Source: Norana najaformis (Eukaryota; Annelida; Clitellata; Crassiclitellata; Hormogastridae). From it: a DNA stretch of 64,000 nt. The position numbers and the translations under genes were made by a program. Under the pieces are notes generated by a model. The model ran no database searches, was not told the origin of the DNA, and worked only from the letters and a program-made list of their open reading frames with translations. How positions within the stretch are numbered: position 1 is the first letter of the stretch; the number at the start of each line of letters is the position of its first letter. The stretch covers positions 15,832,049-15,896,048 of the forward strand of contig OZ029914.1 in the NCBI GenBank assembly GCA_964023275.1. Direction: 5' to 3'. Below, piece by piece: positions 21,800 through 32,408 of this stretch.

Positions 21800-22666
21800 A
21801 AGGATGTCTACTTAAAATCCGTACCCACATTTGCTTTTCCATTGACTGACCTCAGCAACATCCGGTAGAGCTGGAGAGCCAATGCCCAACGCATCATTCT
21901 ACTATTCTGGTAATGCGACCGCCCCAAATATTGTAAAGGTTGATGGTCGCTTTCCAAAATAAATTCCGTCCATTAGGAAAATTGTTCAAATTTCCACACA
22001 TCCCAAACAATGGTCAGACATTCCCGCTCAATAGTTGCGTAATGGGTTTCCCGGGGTAACAAATTGCGGCTCGCAAACGCCATAGGATGGTTCACTCCTT
22101 CGTCACTCTTCTGCAAGAATATCTCACCCAAACCAATGTTGGAAGCATCCGTTTGCAGGATAAAGGTGAGACTGAAATCTGGTAGACTGAGCATAGGCGT
22201 ATTCGCAATGTGCATCTTAAGCATTTCAAACGTTTTAATTTTGTGCATCCCACAAACTATTTAATTTGGTGCTACAGGTACATTCCTGGTCAGATCAGTC
22301 AATTGCAAAGCTGTTGCAGCAGAGTTAGGCACAGACTTGATATAAAACCCAATCAGACCCAAAAATGCTCTAAGTTTCTTCTTAGTTTGGAGACGAGGTG
22401 CTTCCAACATTCTGACCATAGTATGAGATTTTGGCTGTAACCTAACCTCACGAAGTTGGTGACCCAAGAAGGATACATCGAAATGACCAATGACACTCTT
22501 AGTGGATAGAAATGTAAGATTAGCCAATTTCGCTCGCTCAAAAAGATTTCATAACGCAGACGTATGTTCAGACCAAGTACTAATATGAGCCAAAATATCA
22601 TCAAAATAACTACCTAATGCGCGAACATTGTACGGTAATTTTCCCATAACTCTATAGAAGGTAGCA
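21800..22666 (-). mobile_element. Gypsy (Ty3-type) pol fragment: RT end and RNase H
   Basis: Minus strand. The RT active-site box YFDDIL lies at about 22590-22610, followed by HFDVSFLGHQL and LRAFLGLIGFY. RNase H follows (QTDASNIGLG, HPMAFASRNLLPRE, IERECLTIVW, then SDHQPLQYLG near 21920). Frameshifts and stops interrupt it. It is cut off at its 5' side by the GAA/TTC microsatellite of the neighbouring LINE. Confidence 0.88.
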
Positions 22667-22749
22667 AGTGCATTTCTTTTTCTTCTTATTCTTCTTCTTC
22701 TTCTTCTTCTTCTTCTTCTTCTTCTTCTTCTTCTTCTTCTTCTTCTTCT
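22667..22749. repeat. (TTC)n microsatellite = (GAA)n tail of a minus-strand LINE
   Basis: Nearly pure TTC on the plus strand, directly after the 3' end of the LINE at 22750-24892. It is best read as that element's 3' tail. Confidence 0.8.
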
Positions 22750-24892
22750 GGTTCTTTGCCTTCAGGCAGATTCAAACATCCGTTGAAGCCACTCCTCTCG
22801 GTGCTGAGCTTCTTTCAACCTGCTGTATCCGTCCGTCATCATCCAATTCAGCAGCAGCTGTCTGGGTCTTCTTCTTGTCCTCCTCCTCTCCAGTCTGCCC
22901 TCAATGACGGTTCTCAAGAGTGAGTCCCCTCTCAGTATGTGACCAATCCATTTTTGCTGTCGCCTCTTCATTGTAGCTATAATTATATATCTTTCTTCCC
23001 CAACTCTTTTCAGCACCTCCTCGTTTATTATGGCTCCATCCACCTGACTTTTTCCATCCTGCGCCAAATCCACATTTCGAAGGCTTCCAATCTCTTGATG
23101 TCCTCCTTTCTCATGGACCATGTTTAGGATCCATACAACACCACGCTCCATATCAGAGTTGTAAACATTCGTTTCTTTAAGATCTTGTTCATTTTTCCTC
23201 TCAGTAACTCTTTTTGTTTTGAGAATGCGTCTTTGCCGAATGCTATACTTCTTTTAATGTCCTTGTGGCATTTTGCATCTTGCATGACAACGCTCCCCAG
23301 GTAGCAAAATACTTTTAGCTGTTCTATTTCTTCTCCGTTGATGTTTATTCTTTCTACCGTTTATTCTTCTTTGCTTATCCTCGTGATCTTTGTCTTTTTT
23401 TATATTTATTTTCATAACATAATCGACTGATATTTTGTGCAGACGGTCCACCATTGTTTGCAGACCTTCCTGGCTAACTGACAACAAACCTTGGTCATCC
23501 GCGAATCTTACAGCCTTCACCAGTCTGCCTCCGACCTTCATTCTTTCTCCCATATCTTCTAGTATCTTTCGGTTAAGCTCTTCTATGTAGATGTTGAAGA
23601 GTAGGGGTGACAATGGGCACCCTTGTCTCACTCCCCTGCTTGTTTTTCCGGGTTCTGAATATTCTCCATCTATTATAATCCGTATTTTCTGGGCCATGTA
23701 TAGATTTCCTATAAGCCTTCTATCTCTCCAATCCACTTCCAGTCTTCTGAGTGCCTGCATAGTCTTCTCCAGTCGACTCTGTCAAATGCCTTTGCATAGT
23801 CCACAAAACATATATGCACATCCTGGCCATGTTGACAACTCCTCTCTGTCAGCACTCATTTAAGGCGGCAATAGTGTCCCTTGTTCTCTGCCCTTTCTGA
23901 ATCCAAACTGGTCATCCCTTTAGCAATCAGTTGCCTCTGACTTTGCCTCCACTCTCTTTGTTAGAATTCGTAACACAATTTCTGTCGCATTCTTAATGAA
24001 AGTGTTCTTCAGCCTGTTCCATATTTCTTCTATTGAGGTGCCATCATACTCATCTAGATGTTTTTCTACCTTCTCCATTAGTTCCTTGTTTTTCATTTTT
24101 AATTTTTCCTTGTTCCATTTTTGTCTTAGTGTCCTTTTTCTCTTAACAAATTTCAGTTGGAGATGGAACCTTCATGGCTCCTAAGCTGCAGTCTGTGTTG
24201 GCATCAGCTCCTGAAATTGCTGTAGAGTTTTTGACGATGTTTCTGAACCTTAGTCGAGACATGATATCGTCCAGTTAGCTTCTACATCTCCCGGTGATTT
24301 TTACGTACGTCTGCGTTTTTTCTCGTGGTGCAACCAGATGTTTGTCACAAATAGTTCCTTCGCCTGCAGAATTCCAATAGTTTGTCTCCTCTGCTGTTTC
24401 TTTTCCCCAGACCGTATTTTCCAATATATCTTCCGTCTGGACCCTCTCCAAAAAGTGCATTTCAGTCTCCCATTACAACTACATAGTCTGTTCCTTTAGT
24501 TCCATCGAATGCTTCCTCAATAATCTCATACATAGTGTCTATCTCTTCCTCTTCATGTGTCGTGGTGGGCATGTACACCTGTATTAATACAGTGTCCACT
24601 GGCTTGGCTTGTATTGTTACCTTGAGCATCCTGTTTCCCTGTCTTTCAATCTTGGATACACAAGTGGCAATCTTTTCCTTCAACAGTATGACAACACCGT
24701 TTTGACTCTTTCGTCCTGCAGAATGTATTATTCTTACTCCCTCGCTTATGAAATCTCCATCCTCCCTTCATCTCACCTCTGAAAGTCCCATTATATCCAA
24801 ACCCATCCTTCTCATCTCTTCAATCACATTTGCAAGCTTTCCAGGTCTTAACATTGTTCGTACATTCCATGTCCCAGTGTGAATTGTCTCTT
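22750..24892 (-). mobile_element. LINE (non-LTR retrotransposon) with EEP endonuclease and RT, damaged
   Basis: Minus strand, 5' to 3'. HTGTWNVRTMLRPGKLANV (about 24890) opens the endonuclease, which continues with KIERQGNRMLKVTIQ and YVVVMGD (24683-24462). The RT reads GVRQGCPLSPLLFNIYIEEL, with active site FADDQ (about 23510). The C-terminal block RRQQKWIGHILRGDSLLRTV ends near 22762. Proteins of this type are often mis-annotated as craniofacial development protein 2-like. Several frameshifts; tail (GAA)n. Confidence 0.88.
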
Positions 24893-24894
24893 TA

Positions 24895-25570
24895 CAAGAA
24901 TTTCGCTGATTCTGCGCCTTTTGCTGTTGCTCTCGAGCTAAATCACACTTGGCCTGGAGTCAATCTCTCAAATCCTCAATATACTGATATACATGTGGTC
25001 TTTATATCTGTTGGGACGTCTTATGTCCACAATTGGTTCAGGATCAACATGGGTCCGCGAACCTTTTTTCCATGTAGCATTTCGAAAGGCGAGAATCCGA
25101 TACTTTCTTGTGACACTTCTCGGAAGTAAAGAGCAATGGATCTACACACCGATTCAAGTCTTTCGGCCGTTCCGCACACATACGTTTCAGCATATAGTTC
25201 CGTGTCATGAATAGAAAAAACGTTTACACCACATGCATCTGCAAACCGCTCAAAACAACTCAAGTAGGAGTCCATAAAATCCTTCTCTTCATCAGAGCAT
25301 AGCATCTTGATAACTTTCGCTTTGCATCTGATCATTGCTTTACCCCTTTCCTCTTCATCATCCGTACTCACTCCATGATGAACGGACAGTTTCGACAAAT
25401 GAGCTTTCATGCTTTCCTTTTCTGCATTCAGATCCAACTCTTGTTGCACTTTTGCTAACATGAGTTTCTCAAGTTCAAAGATTCTTTCCTTTTCCCGGTC
25501 TGGAAACTCTCTCGTCCTTTTTCTCTAGCTTGAAACTCACTTTCTTTTTCTCGTTCTTCTCTTTCCATGG
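24895..25570 (-). mobile_element. Gypsy fragment: gag-like piece joined to integrase C-terminal piece
   Basis: Minus strand 25461-25021 is one open frame. A charged gag-like part (DEEKDFMDSYLSCFERFADA) is followed directly by a late integrase motif (FREVSQESIGFSPFEML, KKVRGPM). Integrase sequence continues to 24895 (QYIEDLRD; CDLAREQQQKAQNQR) in another frame. Protease, RT and RNase H that should lie between are missing, so this is an internal deletion product. Confidence 0.75.
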
Positions 25571-25599
25571 TTCTATTTTCCTGTATTTCACCTGCTGTT

Positions 25600-26365
25600 T
25601 ATTTATAAAAGCCTGCAGGACTCCCGTTTTAAATCCATACTATGGTCTGGTTCTTTAAATTCTTGAATAGTGGCCATGTTTAAAAATCCAACAATAAAAT
25701 TACCACTATGGCTATGCTATTTCAAAGAGTTTCGTACACTTATTCTATGCAAAGAAAGAGTCTGGTCGGTCTATCTCTATCCTGTACAAAAAAAGGAAAG
25801 ATTTCGTCGAGGTGGCCAAAATGTTGCGAATTCTTTTAGGACTAATCAGGTTTATTTAGAATTAGAATTTAGAACAGCGCTTTTACTTTTCACTTCTAGT
25901 TTTTAAAAACTATTTAATGGTTTATATTTACAAGGATATTTCCTTTAGCATGATTATCCTTGTCAACAAAACAAAACATCAAAACCAAACTTCTCACAAA
26001 TAAACCTGTCCAGTCCTACGGAGACGGTATCAGATGCGGGCTTCTGGGTTTACTTCAACTCCGTTGCACTTTTTCAACTGCGGAACCTTGAAGGATTGGG
26101 ATTTCAAGCCTGCAATGCGAAAACGAATCGAAAAGATTCTGTATCCCGCGTCCACCTGCCAAAACCCCGTTTCACCTCCAGGCCACTCAGCCCGCTACAT
26201 TTGTATACCCAGTATTCCTCTCAAAATATTTGAACAATAAATTTCAATAGACTGCTCTCAGCATGTCAACCAACGCACCGCATAATTATTTCAGGCAATC
26301 ATTGGCTTCAATAAATGTCCACCTCAGGCTTAAATATCTCAGGAATAAAGAAAGTTTCCCATTAT
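25600..26365. other. Intergenic, nothing recognised
   Basis: No gene or clear repeat seen. Short open frames have no motifs. Confidence 0.5.
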
Positions 26366-26369
26366 ATAT

Positions 26370-26782
26370 TGTTATAGTCGTCCCAAGTGGAAGAGACGTA
26401 TGTAAACAGTGGTTGAAGGATGAGCCGTCTCTTTGGGGGACGTAGCCCCAATAACCTTATAAAAGGGGAAGTTTTCTTCAGTTTGTTGAGCTTGGCTAGT
26501 TAAGTATAGGCCGAGTCCTACGTGGCTCTGTTTGCTGTTAGAACTGCCAAGACTCCGTTTATCGACCTCATATAAAGGTCCTAAGTGTGTTTGACGAACC
26601 TGAGAGGTATTTTTTTAAAGTTGTTCTCGGTGGAAAAGACTTCGATGCTGGGCTTCGAAACAGCTGTTGTTCTTGCTGATGTCAGGTATTTCGTTGTATG
26701 ATTTATAACCTCTCACAAGTGTGAATAGAGATTTTATTTAAACCCAAGCGAATTATTTATCTCCCTAGGTCAAACCCCAACA
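26370..26782 (+). mobile_element. Solo LTR (413 bp) with 4-bp target duplication
   Basis: Begins TGTTATAG and ends CCCAACA (TG...CA), flanked by ATAT (26366-26369 and 26783-26786). TATAAAAG at 26458-26465 is in the expected U3 place. No internal region follows. The AT-rich duplication is weak evidence alone; the termini plus TATA box make the case. Confidence 0.65.
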
Positions 26783-27094
26783 ATATTCATTTCTCACGGT
26801 CAACCACCGTTATTCACATGAGAACTACGCGTCCTAAGACAGATTTGCTCAAACGATTTAAACCATGAATACAGATACGGTAAACACCACCAAATATATA
26901 AATTTTATATGCATATAATTCAATAAGCTTAGAATTAACACTCAATATATATATATACCTACGTATATGTCTAAACTTACGAATACGAAGAAAAGCTGCC
27001 CGCGGCTCATGTTCTCATCACTTCGGGAATATCCTTGCCTCATCAGTCCATCCTCCCTTTGGATTCCCGGATTCTTCATCCGTTCCTGTCCTTC

Positions 27095-27330
27095 CTCTTG
27101 ACTATCGTTGTATATACTGATGATATCCAACTTTTCCTTTCGTTTGATAGTTCCTCGTAAAATATTTCCCTCCAACTACTTGCTTCTATTTTTAGCGATA
27201 TTCAGTCTTGGATGGCTAGTAATGAACTTCTTCCGAATCCTTCTGTAGCCGAATTTCTTCTCCTAGGTACAAGCCAACTTCTCCACAATTTTGGCCGCAT
27301 CGCGTCTGTTCAGTTGGCTGGCTTTCTTAT
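27095..27330 (+). mobile_element. L2/CR1-like LINE reverse transcriptase fragment
   Basis: Plus strand reads VYTDDIQLFLSFDSS (catalytic YxDD box), a stop, then IQSWMASNELLPNPSVAEF and LLLGT. This matches the palm end of L2-type RTs. Only about 75 codons remain. Confidence 0.75.
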
Positions 27331-27334
27331 GAAC

Positions 27335-28165
27335 CGTACTGAATGTGTTGGTGAATTTTTAATGAACTTCACGCAGTTTTAACAGTCACACTGGTAAAAC
27401 AGGACTAAACATATGATCTGTCAATTTAGAAGGTTGTTTCATTTTTTAAATTAATGCAGCTGTGTTGAAATATTGAAATTCCTCACCTGAACCAGTGAGC
27501 CAGTTATGGTTTGATACTTTAAATTTCGAAGCCCAGCCAAAATGGTACAAATACAACCTGGGTTTTAGGCCTATGCTCAACGACGATCGTAATCGTAACC
27601 GTGATTGTAATCGCAATCGTATTGGGCCATTTATATAGCAGCTTTCCAAAAAAAACTACTCAGAAGTGCTCCCAACCTGTTAACACGAGACCATGATCAA
27701 ACAGAATGGTCTTCAATTACTGGCAGAATCGAGGCAGAGAAAGGGCAAGAAACTCCAGTCGAAGTACAGATAGCAGACTGTTTCAGAGAAAGGAGCAGCG
27801 TTTGAGTGAAGGGAGAATAATAACTCGTTCTTGGGAGGCGGGAAGGACCCCTCAGTTAGACTGGTGTTTAAAAAAACATAAAAACGGTAATAATGAAAGC
27901 AAACATTTGTAAAACTTAATCACTTAAAAATTAGTTACAGAGAATAGCAAAAATACTACATAACAAAAATCAGCTAAGAAAAGATGAAAATAGACAAAAT
28001 ATGGGCACAACACGTTATTTCGTAAAAGGTAAAACAAAACTGAATTACAATCTAAGAGCTCGAAATGGAGAAACTTATAGACAAGACTGATTTAAAGACA
28101 AATAGAGAGAAGAATCAACTAAGAGTGAATGGCGCTATCGAACGAAGAGTTAGATAAACAAACGG
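27335..28165. other. Intergenic, nothing recognised
   Basis: No gene found. A CGTAATCGTAA-type run at 27577-27615 resembles the termini of the TIR element at 52862-53408 and may be a scrap of it. Confidence 0.4.
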
Positions 28166-28169
28166 ACAG

Positions 28170-28790
28170 TTAGACGAATAAAGAGAACCTAGTAACAATA
28201 ATAATAATAACTGTTACGCCGGGATTTCGTTGCTCATCCTCTCTGGCGTGCTGTTGGGAGGCCTTGGAGGAGGAAGCTGTCAGTTTGGCAAGCGTGCGTT
28301 CAGGATTCGAACTCGAAACGGTCCGGTGTGTGGATCGACCGCCAAAGGCTTGCTCCCCGTAATATACTGGTGTTTTCTCACCTAACCTCACACTTCGACG
28401 GAGAGGAGGAAGCGCCTTAAATTCATCACCAGGTGGCTTCGTGGAGTCCGCGGTTGCCGAGTAGGAAACTGCCCCCATTTGAGAACAAGGGTTCGATTTG
28501 ACCTTCCCGACAGACTTATCCTCTACAGTCACGATAGGGCGCTCTATAAAGTCGGAGAAGGATGTTAGATCACTCTTCACAATCTTACTTGCTTGATCTG
28601 AGAAGTGCGCCAATAAATCTTCCTTTATCTCCATCAATTGAATTGTTTGGCGCTGTATCAGTTCTTCTCTCAATTGATTCTGGCTCACTATCAACGTAGT
28701 GATGGATTCCGCCAACGACGCTACAATTGTTGACAGGTCTGATTCGGGATCCTGCCCAACTGATTCCTTGCCGAATTCAGACACATACAT
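28170..28790 (-). CDS. Hypothetical protein, possibly LTR-element gag
   Basis: Uninterrupted 206-codon minus-strand frame. The first part is heptad-like (LSTIVASLAESITTL; LREELIQRQTIQLMEIKEDL), the middle is polar, and it contains LPPLRRSVRLGEKTPVYYG, a basic motif of a kind seen near LTR-element polyprotein borders. The C-terminus runs into an ATT repeat. I do not recognise the family. It could be a gag remnant or a host exon. Confidence 0.35.
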   Translation of the reverse strand: MYVSEFGKESVGQDPESDLSTIVASLAESITTLIVSQNQLREELIQRQTIQLMEIKEDLLAHFSDQASKIVKSDLTSFSDFIERPIVTVEDKSVGKVKSNPCSQMGAVSYSATADSTKPPGDEFKALPPLRRSVRLGEKTPVYYGEQAFGGRSTHRTVSSSNPERTLAKLTASSSKASQQHAREDEQRNPGVTVIIIIVTRFSLFV

Positions 28791-29349
28791 ATTTCAATTT
28801 CTATATTTTAATCTTAATTAATGTAAACACTTGTCTCAATTTCAATGTACCAAAAATCTATGCCCCAGTTATTCAAAGTCCCTATCTACGTCAGTTTTAT
28901 ACGTTAAATCTAATACTAGGTACTCGGGCATGGAGCACAATAAATTTGACCAGAAAAGAAATGTTTCAGCTCCCTGTTCAAAGGAAGTTGAATCGAGTCG
29001 AATCGGCTTCGAAAATCCAGCGTTGATTGCCTTCTCGATCGTTTTGACTGAGCACGGCTGATCTCAACAGCAACCGCACGACAGACAGCCAAAATCCCGT
29101 TCGCAATAAAATCGAAATTTCTCACTAATAAAATCGACGTTCGATTCGTTTCAACTTAACCTTCCATTTGACTGCAACCTCCTATCGAACTATTAAACAA
29201 ATCGTCGATTTAAGGCAGAAATTACAGAAATCAACAAATTTTATCAAATATACCCAACTGCCACGAAAACTTACCGCCGACTGCCGACAATTGCTGTCAA
29301 ACTGCTAGTTATAGGAAATTTCCGACAGCGGCTGTAGATACACGTTGCG

Positions 29350-29430
29350 ACAGCGATCTAGATATAGATATAGATATATATTATATATATATATATATAT
29401 CGACTGATATATATAATCTATATATATTTG
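29350..29430. repeat. GATATA/TA dinucleotide repeat
   Basis: Simple repeat GATATAGATATA then (TA)n, with partly palindromic flanks. Confidence 0.85.
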
Positions 29431-30245
29431 CCCTTACGCAAACGTGAGAAAGCAGCCGTCTTGGGTGGCCAGCCGAACGTAGATCCCATTAACCATCATC
29501 ACCACCACTACCTGCCTACCTGCCTACAACGCATTATCTACTGGGCATTAATATAGCCCTCGCCAATAGAACTCCGTGTCCGTCACATAACTACTATTAT
29601 TATTGGCATTATTATTATAACTTTACAAGAACTGAATATAATTATAGGTAGGGCTAATGCACAAATATTTGACAAATTATGAATTAAAATAATAATTTTT
29701 TTCAGATGAAGATCTCTGCTGGCTTTGTGAGCAACTGAATGATCTCTTGGGAAAGATTTCTGACATTTGTCGTTGCTGCAAAGCGAACTCAAAGAAAGGA
29801 AAGTAATTATCCCAGGCAAGACAGGACAATTAACCCAACTTCTCGCCTAGACTGTGTAGCATATATAAACAATGCAGCTGATACTATTGTGGTGCAAGAC
29901 ATTTTGCGCATAATGTCGAAATTGCCCATGTATATCCAGCTTATTACACTGCGTAACACAATTATTGTTCCGGGGTAGTAAGTGTTATTTCCTACTTGCT
30001 TATGCCTAAAAAGTATAGAAAATGACTGTTATTCCTCATAGACTTTGGTTTTGTGACCAGGACAGTGATATTCTTATATTTACCTATTTCCAATTAAAAA
30101 ACGGGCGAATTTACATCTTTTCGTTCACAAAAAGTCAGAAAAACAACATACGAATCAAAATTAACATGCTTTTATACTAAAGTTATATAAAAATGACCAC
30201 AAAAGATCTAGAAGTGAGTAGTTTTTCAAGATTTACGATTATACT
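29431..30245. other. Intergenic, nothing recognised
   Basis: AT-rich, no feature supported. Confidence 0.5.
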
Positions 30246-30519
30246 GTAAATCACTTTTCAATAATCAGCCCCCAAATGTAGTTTGCCATTATGTTCTCGT
30301 TATACTGTTCTTGGTAATGACGTTCAAAGTCCAGTATGTCGTACTGAAAGCGCTCGCCTTGCTCCTCCGAGTACGCTGCCATGTGCTTGAAATTATCAAG
30401 ATGAGCATCAAGGATATGAACTTTGATGGACATTCTGCAGCTTGTTCTGCCGTAGTTCTTCACCACAGTCTCAACCATCTTGACAAAGTTTTCGACCTTG
30501 CGATTGTAAGGATATACTT

Positions 30520-30960
30520 TAATATCCTAAAAAGCTACTTTACTGTCATGCTAGATATCTACAAGTCTACAGTTATATATACAATACAATACAACTTATA
30601 TTTATAACGCGCCTTAATAAAACAATGTCTTACTCAAAGGACGCTTTATGACATAATAATTAGTTATAGTACTGAGAGAATAAATGAGTCTTGAGTTTTA
30701 ATTTAAAATTATCTATTGAAGAGCATCTTCGAATAGATTCAGGTAAAGAGTTCCACTCAGCTGGACCAGCTACTACAAACATTCTTTTACCAAACTGTAG
30801 GTTAACTCTTCTGACTTCAAAGTCCCCTTTTGAAGCCGATATAGTTATAAAAGTATCGTGTGAGCTCTGTCCAGATCGGATGCTAACGGTAGAACGTCTG
30901 TCACTCTCCAGACGCGTGCTGGATGTCTCTGGTTTACCGCTTAGTGGGCGTGACCAGAAT
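30520..30960 (-). mobile_element. 5'-truncated LINE end inserted in copy 4
   Basis: Minus strand encodes RRVNLQFGKRMFVVAGPAEW then NSLPESIRRCSSIDNFKL and LKTHLF with a stop, the L2/CR1 ORF2 C-terminus. A 3' UTR (GGCGCGTTATAAATATAAG) and a TTGTATTGTATTGTA tail at about 30575-30595 follow. It splits the reading of the host copy between the FVAVIRG and NRKVENFVK segments. Confidence 0.85.
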
Positions 30961-31618
30961 CGGCCAATCGGATACCCTCACACAGGCAGCCCCTAATCAC
31001 TGCAACAAAGCTGTTCCAATCTGCTTTCTCCTTCCTAGTAAGCTTCTTGAAGAATTCTTTGCGCTCCAGTATCTTCTTTATCTGTGGTCAGGTTTTCTAC
31101 TTTGGCTCAGACAGCTTAGGGAAGAAGTCTTGAAGGTACTTGAAGGCTACCGACTCCTTATTTAGAGCTGTGACAAATTGTTTCATAAGGCTTAATTTGA
31201 TGTGCAGTTGTGGCATCAGGACCTTCTGGGATCCACTAGTGGCTCTCACTTGACTTTGTTCCTCCCACAGAGAACTCGGTCCTCTATGGCCAGTCCCGCC
31301 TGTGGTAGTGCACCTTGTTGTTCCTGCGGAAATTGTAATCTGGATCTCCAACGTCTTCCTCGCTCTCTGACTTACTGCTCTCTTCTAAAGACGGTTGCTT
31401 TCTCTCCGGAGGAATCCGTACGGGAAGCTCAGGGCAGTGGGGCACCGGAGCGGTGATAAAGGAAGGTCCGGATACGTGATAGCAAGTGCATTCTTGCCAA
31501 TCCCACGTTTGGAAGGATTCACCATGCAGAAGTAACAATTGCTTGAGTGGTCAGTGGGTTCTCGCCCAAATTCTTGGGATGGCAAACTTCATGGCTCTCT
31601 TGTCCCCTCTGTACCATC

Positions 31619-31842
31619 CTGCAAAAGAACAAAATAAAATTGTGAACATAATAAACTAAATGTATTTCAGTATGACTAATGTGCAAGACATTCTCGCAAC
31701 ATTTTTCACATATGATATATTTGTTCACTGAGATTGAAAATTTGCAGAAAATGTTGAATTACTACATTTAAAACTTTTAAAACTTTAATAACATCAAATA
31801 TTGCCATCTAAGCTAGTATTAATTGCAAATTGTCCATGTTAC
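31619..31842 (-). other. GT-AG intron within copy 4
   Basis: Donor AAG|GTAACA and acceptor TTGTTCTTTTGCAG on the minus strand join HCKEMLE to GWYRGDKRAM through a phase 1 codon. The other copies are continuous here. Confidence 0.7.
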
Positions 31843-32119
31843 CTTCCAGCATTTCTTTGCAGTGCTCGCAGGTGAAATGAGGTGCCCAGGGTTTGCCTTG
31901 ACGCCCGACAGGCATACCAAAATATGCTTTGTAGTCCTCACATATTTTAGCAGAGGGTTACACAGAATACGTTTTTGCTCTGGTTTTTATAGTCATAGCA
32001 GTCATAGCAAAATGCATCTGCGGATGCTCGCAGCCTCTTGGTGCCATTTCAGATATGTATACACTTAGGCAACTACAATTAAACTGAACTGGCGAGCTTA
32101 ACCACTGTATTTAAACTGC

Positions 32120-32191
32120 TATTTATATTTCTGGAAAGTTCCAGAAGGTTCTCGGACTTTTTAGAATATTCTCGAAAGTTCATTAAAGTTC
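32120..32191 (-). promoter_or_regulatory. Heat-shock-type promoter: TATA box plus HSE array
   Basis: Minus strand TATAAATA at 32127-32120 lies about 75 bp upstream of the copy 4 ATG. Immediately upstream, 32129-32151 is TTCnnGAAnnTTCnnGAAnnTTC with all five units perfect. 32164-32181 adds GAAnnTTCnnGAAnnTTC, extended to 32191 by one imperfect unit and one TTC. This is the layout of metazoan hsp promoters bound by HSF1. The plus-strand GTPase relic starts 220 bp to the right, so bidirectional action is possible. Confidence 0.75.
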
Positions 32192-32408
32192 TAGCAGTAA
32201 CTCCAAGTTTACTTAGCACTGAGTTCATCTTGAATATACTTTTGTGGCATAAGCAATTAGAAAATAACACTAACTACCCAGGAACAAACCAAAAGTTAAA
32301 ATTTGTTACAAAGTGTTATTCCAAGTATTAAAGAGAATGGGAAATACACAGTTGTTGTTCCAGTTATGCAGAATCTTGTCGTAAAATGGGAATCGACTGC
32401 AGGTCAAA

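Larger units (their letters stand above)
30251..32046 (-). pseudogene. CYICGE-family divergent copy 4 with an intron, interrupted by a LINE
   Basis: Minus strand. ATG at 32046 opens MAPRGCEHPQ. After frame changes, YFGMPVGRQGKPWAP and FTCEHCKEMLE follow (to 31843). A GT-AG intron spans 31842-31619 (donor AAG|GTAACA, acceptor TTTTGCAG). Exon 2 continues in frame with GWYRGDKRAMKFAIPRIW, then NCYFCMVNPSKRG in the next frame. An HIKLSLMKQFVTALNKES block lies at 31150-31210, PQIKKILERKEFFKKLT near 31050, and the C-terminal MSIKVHILDAHLDNF with EEQGERFQYDI at 30480-30251. The middle (DSS...CGDLK region) is deleted and a LINE end sits at about 30520-30960. It is non-functional as read. Confidence 0.8.
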
